This document shows positions 56,482-64,000 of a stretch of DNA of 64,000 nt, one piece after another; the stretch's first letter is position 1; every line of letters starts with the position of its first letter. The position numbers and the translations under genes are program-made. The notes under the pieces are model-generated. The model was not told the origin of the DNA and ran no database searches. It saw only the letters and a list, made by a program, of their open reading frames with translations. This DNA comes from Paraconiothyrium sp. Pb-2020 (Eukaryota; Ascomycota; Dothideomycetes; Pleosporales; Didymosphaeriaceae): assembly GCA_022419385.1 (NCBI GenBank), contig JAJUBI010000001.1:868001-932000 (forward strand), given 5' to 3'.

Positions 56482-59400
56482 ATGAAGCAGTCTGATCTGG
56501 AAGCGAAGCGGGAAGCTGCCGCATATACTTCAGATGTTGAAAGTTCCCTCGGTGATAGCGAGGAAAGCGAATATGAGCCCGGCCATGAATTCGACGTCGA
56601 CGACATCCTTGCACAGCGAATCGACGAAACGGACGATGGAGACGTATTGCAGTATCTGGTCAAGTTTACCGCCTACCCAATCTACGAGTGAGTCAACTCG
56701 ATTGACGTGCTCTGCGAAATTAATCTAACCTTTCAGATGCAAGTGGCTGACACAAAGCGAACTCAACTGCAAGGAGGTTTTTAGGAGATGGAGGGATACA
56801 CGCAAAGGCCTAACCGTATCACAACTCGAAGAGCTAGAGAAAAGGAAGGATGAAGAGGTCAAAGCAGCCCAAGAAAGAGCTGCGGCAGCCAAAGGACGCC
56901 GGCAACAGAAGCGGGCTAAATTAAAAGAGGAAGCTGAACAGAAAACGAGAGAGTCCCTCAAAAAGAAGGGAGTGGCAAGAAAGAAAGCTCCATCAACCCG
57001 CGTTGCGACACCTGCCCAAAACAAGGGCACCAGGACCGTCTCCTCAGCAAGGAAGAGGCGGGTGATAATGAGCTCAGATGATGAGTCTTTTGTAGCTTCC
57101 TCAGATGACAAGTCTGGAAGTTCTTCCTCAGACGACGAGTCTGCAAGTTCTTCCTCTGACAGTGAACCATTGTTCCAAAGACTCGCGAAATCAAAGGCTC
57201 AACCAACCCGAACCGAGCCCGCAAGCAGTGCGAAAGCGGTGTCAAGGCCATCGTCTCCGCAGAAAAGGCGAAAGTCGTCGGCAGGTGTTAGCTCTTTGAC
57301 CAACCAACCCAGCGCAATAGCTCCGCCTTCAGCAGCTACTCGACGCAGGCCATCTATGCCCACAGAACCATCAGTCACCAATGAACAACAGAGCGGTCCC
57401 CGAGCTCCTGGCGCTATCAAGCTGGTCAACGAGCCAAAGCAACATCAGAGAAAACCATGGGATACTCACGGTCATCATTTCAAGACACTCCATTACAGAG
57501 CGGTGGCGGAAAAGCGTGGCCGCGCAGAAGGGACTCCAGATATCAACGAACTGGAATTCGTGAACGGTGCACCAGCCGGGATTTCCGCGAAGTCTGGAGA
57601 TACTACGTCCCGCACAATCGCACTTGACAACCCATACGGACGCCGCGAGCCAGGTCAACGCCGTTTGGCGGAGATTGAGGCAGATGATAAGCCTGAGCCT
57701 AGTACTCCCACTACTGGGATCGAGTTACAACCTTACGAAAAGGGTAAGATCCCAATGACATGTTTTGACTGGAAGAATGGCAATGCATGTCGACATACAG
57801 CGGACCGATGTAGATTTCTCCACCGCGAGCAGGGTCAGGATGGAAAAACGCTTCCTGTTACAACTTGGGATGGTAGAGTTCCACCTAAGTATCGAGATCC
57901 GCCGTTAATGTGTTGGTACTGGTTCTGCGAAGACAGTTGCACGTACCCTGACGATGATTGCGTCTATGCTCATAAAAATACAGGCCATCTTCCTATGCGT
58001 GATCACAAAACAAGGCCTGTTGATCCTCACATAGAACCCGGAAGCGCAGCAGCTCGGGAGATCGGCGGCGTATGCAGCTACACCGATGTCACTTGCTGGA
58101 ATTGGCTCATGGACACCAAGGGGTGTTATAAGAGTGCAGATCAATGCAACTTTGCGCACAGAAATACGGGTCTACTTGGAAGCACAATCGGAGCTGACTT
58201 TAAGCCGATCGATCCCAAACAAGCACCTGTTTATGCTCGACAACCTCCTAAGTTTCAAGACCCGCCTCAGACATGCTACTTCTGGTTACGCAGGCAAAAG
58301 GGCTGTGACAAGAGCGCGGACGACTGCAAGTATGCCCATGAAAACACAGGATGGCTGGCCGATACGAAACACGGGCCTTGTAGGATTGATCGTAATGAAA
58401 AACCTGCATCTGTAGCAGCCACTCATCGCCCTTCAATTCCAACGGATCCCGCCTCTACCAATGCAGCATCTCATAGACACGTTTCAAAACATTTTAAGAC
58501 CTGTTTTTTCTGGAACGAGTACAAGTGCAGGTTGCCGGAAGAAGAATGCTTTACAACCTACACCGTAACAGGTGTTGTGGCCGACCCACCCTCATATCGG
58601 CCTTCCACAGCCGGATGGCGACCACATTTCCGCGATGAACCGGTTTCAGCACAAGTCCATGAACCTGGCATGATGGAAGTCGATGCGCATCCTTTAACAC
58701 ATTTTGACAGCCCCGAACCCATGCAAATGGACGAGCCTGCTGTTAAGCCGAGACACGAGTCGACCTTGCAAAGCGTGAACACGAGAGACGATGGTAACAA
58801 GTCTGATCGGCCTGCGCATCCTCCTGTCGAGGACCCGCTGTATGTGTTGCCCCAGGAAGAAAACGATCGCATCATCGCAATTCCCGATATTCAACCAGCC
58901 GATATGAGCCGCACTATCGAGGAAGTCGCGCACCTCGACGTGGACGAAATGTTCAGGTGTAATGGGGACCAACATGAGGATGTTATAGCAAGTCCGAACG
59001 CTCTCCTTCTCTACAACCCGAACGAACATCTGGAAGAGCTCGGCTTGGTCGAACGGTGGCTAGCCATGCATTCCGTAAATGGTTTCAGCAGCCTCCACAT
59101 GGGTTTAAGCGCGGCATGGCATGCATTCAAGCAGCTAATTCTGGACGGAGGAAGCGGTATCATAATTGCTGCTCCTGACTTCGAAGGCTATGCCAGCTTG
59201 CCTGGCTTCGGAGACGTGCTTAGAGGCACGGTCCGTTTATGGTCAGTTGGATCCCAAGTAGGGGTCGAATCCAGCATCTGGGACCCCAAAGCCTCATCAG
59301 AAACCTATTTCGACCGTTTTGCTATATTCCCGCATGGTGGCATCATATATATTACGGATGACGTTTTCGAGAAGAGGCCACAGCTGGCGTTGAGCATCTT

Positions 59401-60140
59401 CGAGCAATTCTTCGCGAAACTTGAAGCAGGTAGGAAGATTGATAGTGATGTGATCCCGGGGATGTATATCAATGACGGACTATTGCTTTGGCGACTTGGG
59501 GCACGACCAGAGCTGGTGAGGTGGATTGGCGACATCTGCATGAATCATCAAGCAGAGATTGAAGAAGGAGACCCCGACTATGTCAGGTGAGGACGTACGA
59601 CTATGTAAGCACTGTTGTAATACTGACTATGCTGTTAGTCTCGAGAAGCTATACGTTCTTCTGCAGGACAGCGGATATTGTGAGCCCGACGGTACTTTCG
59701 ACCACCCTGCCGACAACCGCCGTCTGGACTTCTTCCCCATCATCTCCATGCGGCAGAGCCTTGCCGAAGATGTTGGCTTATACTACGAGGCGCGTACGCG
59801 CTCCCAGCATGAAGCCAACACGGACATGGCGCACCATTACTCCGGCCTCGTGGTAATGGAGCGCCGAAATTACCGCCACTACTTCGTGGTGCACACAGAC
59901 CCGGAAATGGTAGACTGGAAGGACACGATCACGAACATCGACGAAGTCATCACACCTGAGAAGTGCATTGAGTATTTCGAGCAGGAGCCAAAGGGAAGCA
60001 AATTCGATAACTACGAGTGGGCGTACCCGGAGAAGAGAGCTGATAGTGTCACTGCACCTGTGACTGATAGTGCACCTCAGAAAGGTCCGTGTGATGCTTG
60101 TGGTCTGGACAGTACTGAATGCCCTTGTCGCTACCTCTAG
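56482..60140 (+). CDS. Chromodomain protein with tandem CCCH zinc fingers
   Basis: Exons 56482-56687, 56737-59586 and 59639-60140 (introns 49 and 52 bases) give 1185 residues. The N-terminal acidic stretch leads to a chromodomain at about residues 37-90 (Phe-Asp-Val-Asp-Asp-Ile-Leu, Gln-Tyr-Leu-Val-Lys-Phe, Lys-Trp-Leu-Thr aromatic positions), which in this fold reads methyl-lysine on histone tails. A basic coiled segment and a long Ser/Asp-rich linker follow. Five CCCH-type fingers of the Cys-Phe-X-Trp kind span residues about 411-680; the last lacks its final His. The C-terminal 350 residues form a folded-looking domain (Glu-Arg-Trp-Leu-Ala, Gly-Ser-Gly-Ile-Ile-Ile-Ala-Ala-Pro-Asp, Phe-Pro-His-Gly-Gly-Ile-Ile) that resembles the C-terminal part of heterochromatin factors such as Chp1, by pattern only. 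The last residues carry two Cys-X2-Cys or Cys-X-Cys pairs. A heterochromatin- or RNA-linked silencing role is inferred. Confidence 0.88.
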
Positions 60141-60492
60141 ACGCTGGGTCTTTCATTTCACTTGGGTGTTCTCAGGCGTTAGGCATCTTGTATAGATATA
60201 CCCCAGTATCCTCGTCGAGCTTTTTTATTCGCCTATTATGAGAGACGATCTAATGAACGAGAATATCACTTAACATGAATCGGAAGAAATATCTGCCTCG
60301 GGAAGAGCATCGATACCATTATCATCTAGAAGGTTATCATAACAGAACTCAGTATGTGAGCGCATACTCCAATACCGTATTGTATTTCTTTAAGTTTTCG
60401 ATAAGCAAACAACGCCGTGACCCAGGGTATATCAGTCTCAGCCAAAGGTAAACATCCCCCATCTCTTCGTACCAACCCCTCATACTACCACT
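60141..60492. other. Convergent intergenic region
   Basis: 3' flanks of the chromodomain gene and of the small membrane protein. Nothing recognised. Confidence 0.5.
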
Positions 60493-60939
60493 CTACTTCT
60501 GATAAGGCGGCAACCCCTCCTTCCTCTCCGCTTTCCTCGCAGCCCTCCTCTCCCTCCTATCAAGCTCCTTCGCCACAGCCTTCGCCAACTTCCTCCTCTC
60601 CTCCCGCTCCCTCTCCTTCTGCATCTGCGCCATCCCCTTGCCCTTCCACGCCTTGCCGAACTCCTTGCGCCACTTCTGCCCAAAGGTTAACATCGCGTCG
60701 CGCGTCTCTTCTGCCTTGCGCTCGTTGGCTTCGGCCTCGTCGTCCGTGTCGTAGAACTCGCTGTCGTCGTCATCCTTATTGAGAAGAGATTCTTGCGCGG
60801 AGGTGCGCTGGTTGCGCTCGCGGTCCCAGGCTTTAGTGCGGGAGTAGGCTACGCTGCCGAGGACGAGGGTTACGACGGAGAGGGGGAAGACGATGAGGAG
60901 GCCGACCATGAAGCAGAGGGCGATGAGGTCTTCGTCCAT
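60493..60939 (-). CDS. Small single-pass membrane protein with charged tail
   Basis: A single exon of 148 residues. The ATG at 60939 is chosen because it directly precedes the hydrophobic segment; an upstream in-frame ATG at 61053 would add an unlikely leader. Residues about 4-35 form one membrane helix (Leu-Ile-Ala-Leu-Cys-Phe-Met-Val-Gly-Leu-Leu-Ile-Val-Phe-Pro-Leu). The rest is highly charged: an acidic Asp-Asp-Asp-Asp patch, then a long helical Lys/Arg/Glu-rich region likely to be coiled coil, ending Gly-Leu-Pro-Pro-Tyr-Gln-Lys. No family is recognised. Such short tail-type membrane proteins are common in ascomycetes. Confidence 0.8.
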   Translation of the reverse strand: MDEDLIALCFMVGLLIVFPLSVVTLVLGSVAYSRTKAWDRERNQRTSAQESLLNKDDDDSEFYDTDDEAEANERKAEETRDAMLTFGQKWRKEFGKAWKGKGMAQMQKEREREERRKLAKAVAKELDRRERRAARKAERKEGLPPYQK

Positions 60940-61870
60940 GGTGAGTGGATTGATATGGGACTTTTGGGTGAAAGAGGGCTTGGTTTTGTGTTGCTGAAGA
61001 AAAAGAGGTACGTTGTGGTGCGTGTAATTGATATAGGAGTTTAAAGTCGCCACCCCGGAATGCCAGGTAGATGGGATGGGATTCTAGAATGCCGAGGTGT
61101 GGCGGTGCAGCGGAGGGTACGTCAGGGCTTGGCGGGGAGGAATTCACGTGCGTGGGCGTCATCCAACGCGAGAGCGGCATCCCTGTTGAGCCCGCAGACC
61201 AACTCGAGCACACCTTGGCTTTGGTCCACATAGATACCGAATTAAGGTGTCTCTCTTCCTGGTGTATTTCCACTGTATATCAGAATACGTACTACATGCG
61301 CGCAGGAGGTATGATCCAACAAAGAGAGAGCCCGTTCACATCACGATACATCACGTCACCCCAGAATAGCCGTAAATTCTATGCGAACGAACCTTGGGAT
61401 CAAATCCATCCGGAACTTTTTGACAAGCATAAAATATGGAATGACTGAATTTCAATAGTGCTTTGACAATATCATGCGAGGAAGTACAGAGAGGCCAAGG
61501 TTCGACTGTCACTGCGAGGACGCCACGCGGTGTATTAGTTCAACATGTCCGGGCCACGCTGAACAGCGCATATACCGGTGTGAAGGGAAGAAGAGCCTGG
61601 CGTTTCCCATCTACGTTCGTCTCTACTTCATGTCTCTCTTTCATCGCGTCTATTATAACACCACAACGCCATCGAGCGTGGTCTATTATTAGTTCCTTTG
61701 AGCTCCATTGTTTCTCATGTCCACACGGCGCTCGCTACAATACATTGTGCATCTCCTTCCTTTGTGCAAGTACTTTGGCAATGGTCACGAACTGGGTATA
61801 TACATGCCTCAAGGACATGTTAATAATGTTCACATTCCTTCAGACATCTTCACAACACACACCTAGCATA
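60940..61870. other. Divergent intergenic region
   Basis: Upstream regions of the membrane protein and of the acidic protein at 61871. An open frame runs in from 61463 in the same frame as the latter, but it lacks protein-like composition before 61871. Confidence 0.5.
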
Positions 61871-63004
61871 ATGGCTCCTGTTAATGACACACGTCGCTCG
61901 GCCCGCTTGGCTACAAAGACGGAGACCCACATCGATCCGAAGACTCATGCTAGGACACCCATTCAGAAGAAGCGAATTTCACCCAGGAACGTGACTCAAA
62001 AGAAAAAGTCGAAGTCTCTGTCTGTAGACCTCGAGCAGATTGAGGAACAGATTGTTGCACGAAAGAAGCAGCTTGTTGGGCGTCACAAGCCGCTTCAACG
62101 TCCGCATGTGATACCGAACATCAAGAAGAATCAGCGTCCGCCCCCTAAAATCAAGGAGGACTTTACCTCAGAGGTTTCGGATGATGATATGGAGACTGAT
62201 TCTGAAGGTTCAGATTCCGAAGACGAGTTCTCCATGGAAGATGACTCCGCAGAGTCAGAAGATGAATACCACGAGAATGCTAACTTGTCACACGACCACA
62301 TCGAGTACGTGAATTCCCACGACCTTCAGAATACCCCTGGTCATCGTTATTCCATAGAGTCCTACGACAGTCGCCTAGAACCTGGCAACGAACAATACGA
62401 GAAGGACGACTTTCTTGTCGATGATGACGAGAGCGTAGTGATGGAAGAGAGCGAAGCCAGTGACGAGGAGGCTGATAGCGACGTCGATGACCTTGTAATC
62501 AACATGGAGCGTGACCCCGTTCCTGTTGGTTATCAAACTACTGGTGGTTGTGTCCGCATGAACTCCCTCTTCTCGGACACAGACAATAGTCGTCGTTCTA
62601 GTAGTGCGAAATCTTCCAACGCGACTCGTGTGGATCGTAGGTCTTCACAAAATAGCTTTAGTAGCCGCCGCTCTAGTTCTCTGTTCGTATCTGATCTTGT
62701 TGGCGATCCATCGATTCCACACCAGCTTGCCCCGTGGCTTCAAACTGGCAAAGACGAGGTGGAAGCACCTCTCATTGCACAAGCGAGCGAAGAGGTCGTG
62801 GAGGAGATTGTGGATGCGCTTGCTCTCTTCTCACGCCGTGTGAACCGGGACCGACCATCAGTCCGGCTTCGCCTTGCCGCAGCAGTCCTTGAGGACGAGG
62901 AGATCCGATACCTATTGGAGGACGCAATTCGCACTGGTCTTGGTCGAAAGCTGTCTCTTGCGGACGGGAGCAAGCGCTGGAGTTTTGGTCCCAAGGGTCG
63001 ATAG
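61871..63004 (+). CDS. Acidic, Ser-rich nuclear-type hypothetical protein
   Basis: A single exon encoding 377 residues. The start is the ATG in GCATAATGGCTCC context, where protein-like composition begins; the frame is open further upstream. The N-terminal 60 residues are strongly basic (Arg-Arg-Ser-Ala-Arg-Leu-Ala-Thr-Lys; Gln-Lys-Lys-Lys-Ser-Lys), fitting a nuclear signal. The centre holds long Asp/Glu/Ser blocks typical of nucleolar or chromatin proteins. The C-terminal 90 residues form a Leu-rich helical region (Ala-Glu-Glu-type, then Arg-Leu-Ala-Ala-Ala-Val-Leu). No domain is recognised and no function is proposed. Its position next to two chromatin-type genes is suggestive at most. Confidence 0.8.
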   Translation: MAPVNDTRRSARLATKTETHIDPKTHARTPIQKKRISPRNVTQKKKSKSLSVDLEQIEEQIVARKKQLVGRHKPLQRPHVIPNIKKNQRPPPKIKEDFTSEVSDDDMETDSEGSDSEDEFSMEDDSAESEDEYHENANLSHDHIEYVNSHDLQNTPGHRYSIESYDSRLEPGNEQYEKDDFLVDDDESVVMEESEASDEEADSDVDDLVINMERDPVPVGYQTTGGCVRMNSLFSDTDNSRRSSSAKSSNATRVDRRSSQNSFSSRRSSSLFVSDLVGDPSIPHQLAPWLQTGKDEVEAPLIAQASEEVVEEIVDALALFSRRVNRDRPSVRLRLAAAVLEDEEIRYLLEDAIRTGLGRKLSLADGSKRWSFGPKGR

Positions 63005-63549
63005 AAGAGGTAAGTTTGTTTGACGTGCGGTGTATAGTTTGGTCCTTGGTTTGGCACCGAAGTAGGTATCTCAATGTAATGTCCTACACAGCGTCGCGAA
63101 TCACATAGGGTAATGAATCACTTTCCCCCTTTTAAAGTCTAACATTAGCATACAATAGATATACATTACAATTACCTATAGAATAGTTTCTTATAGCTAT
63201 TTCTGTATATCTATGTAGATCTATGATAGATTACTATAGTATTAAAAGTACTATAAATTCAATAAGTTATTAAACTACACCCTTTAGCTTGTTGTAACTT
63301 CAGGACTTTTCTCGAGGTTTATCATTGTGTACTCCAGCCACACGCCTGGCGTGATAACGGTGTTCACTCAAACTTTCGACGCTGCCGGGACATTTCTAAC
63401 TGCTCGCACTTCGTCGTCGCATAAACGCGCTGTACGCGGAGTGCTCTCTTCGACACTGTATCCTATCTCCCTAGCACTGCTGCATAAACTGACCTGATGC
63501 TTCCTAAAAACATCATATTAATGGAATCTATCTTAGTGTCCAGGTCCGG
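63005..63549. other. AT-rich intergenic region
   Basis: Stop-rich, AT-biased sequence between two convergent genes, with many short TATAGAT-like runs at 63150-63260. No gene recognised. Confidence 0.5.
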
Positions 63550-63999
63550 CTACATCTTAATCATAACCTCTACCAAATTTTCCACGTTAGCCGACGTGCC
63601 CACGCATCTTGCTCCAGTACCATTGTTAGATTTATCCTTTTCGCCCCAACATATTCGAGTTCCTGCTCCCTTCCCCCAGTCATCGATCATATTCACGAGC
63701 TTCTCTATATTTCCGTACGCCGAAGACTGTGGTCCCTTGGGGCGTTTCAGCGCAAGATACGTTGCAAAAGACGCCAGAAGAAACACTGCGGCAGCGAGTG
63801 CAAACAGTGGATAAGGATGGTACAGGATCATCTGCTTTTGACCGACTGGGAAGCTGAGACCGAATAGCCAGTGGCACATGGGCTTCATAGTGAGGAGGAA
63901 GACGGTTGGCCACGCGGTGGCAGCTGCTTTCATTGCGTCTCTGCCAATGAGTGCGCCCCCGGTTTTGGGATCAAGTCTGCTCGCACGTCGCCAAGCGCG
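63550..63999 (-). CDS. C-terminal part of a membrane protein (5' end outside window)
   Basis: The minus strand is open from the window edge to the stop at 63550, giving about 149 residues in one frame. The visible part begins with an Arg-rich, polar segment (Leu-Asp-Pro-Lys-Thr-Gly-Gly-Ala-Leu-Ile-Gly-Arg-Asp-Ala), then a hydrophobic stretch with Trp and Pro, a clear membrane helix (Leu-Phe-Ala-Leu-Ala-Ala-Ala-Val-Phe-Leu-Leu-Ala), and a charged C-terminal tail. An internal ATG at 63933 exists, but coding-like sequence continues upstream of it, so the gene probably enters from the right. The family is not recognised. Confidence 0.6.
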   Translation of the reverse strand, partial: RAWRRASRLDPKTGGALIGRDAMKAAATAWPTVFLLTMKPMCHWLFGLSFPVGQKQMILYHPYPLFALAAAVFLLASFATYLALKRPKGPQSSAYGNIEKLVNMIDDWGKGAGTRICWGEKDKSNNGTGARCVGTSANVENLVEVMIKM

Positions 64000-64000
64000 T

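Overview
The window is nuclear DNA of a filamentous ascomycete, most likely a Dothideomycete. The genes have several short GT-AG introns (about 43-120 bases, mostly 46-60) with CTRAY branch sites. The gene content fits: PTH11-type membrane proteins, a Zn2Cys6 regulator, a DHA2-type MFS transporter, a secreted pectate lyase, a small cysteine-rich secreted protein, and a U2 snRNA with a fungal core sequence. All exon boundaries were worked out by hand from reading frame and splice signals, with no transcript data.

Layout. 1-17 kb is gene-poor: two divergent PTH11-like genes (one with an intact reading frame, one frame-broken), an unrecognised protein at 6.9-7.8 kb, two secreted or surface-type proteins, a short conserved-looking protein, a truncated tRNA-Gly and the U2 snRNA gene. 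17-24.7 kb holds a Kex2-processed cysteine-rich secreted protein, a conserved fungal protein, a remarkable 120-residue protein whose last intron encodes a near copy of its last exon, and an F-box-like protein. 25-37.5 kb looks like a nitrogen-utilisation cluster: MFS transporter, NCS1 nucleobase/ureide permease, Zn2Cys6 regulator, PuuE-type allantoinase-like hydrolase, amidase-signature enzyme and a secreted bacterial-type solute-binding protein. Both divergent promoters in it carry a TCGG-N4-CCGA palindrome and GATA-factor sites. 38-46 kb has a pectate lyase, a frame-broken Pro-rich gene, the mitochondrial ADP/ATP carrier and a frame-broken alpha/beta hydrolase.

46-63 kb is dominated by chromatin-type and housekeeping genes. 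There is a 1618-residue WD40 protein carrying a SUMO-interaction-like motif, an RNase H1-type hybrid-binding domain, an AT-hook and a Myb/SANT-like region. An amino-acid permease, a Rab11-type GTPase, and an 1185-residue chromodomain protein with five CCCH-type fingers follow. A small membrane protein, an acidic nuclear-type protein and a partial membrane protein end the window.

The three points most worth following are the self-mimicking terminal intron (22131-22243), the hybrid-binding-domain WD40 protein, and the ureide/nitrogen cluster with its shared palindrome. Several genes are interrupted by one- or four-base indels. These may be real decay or assembly errors, and raw reads would decide.
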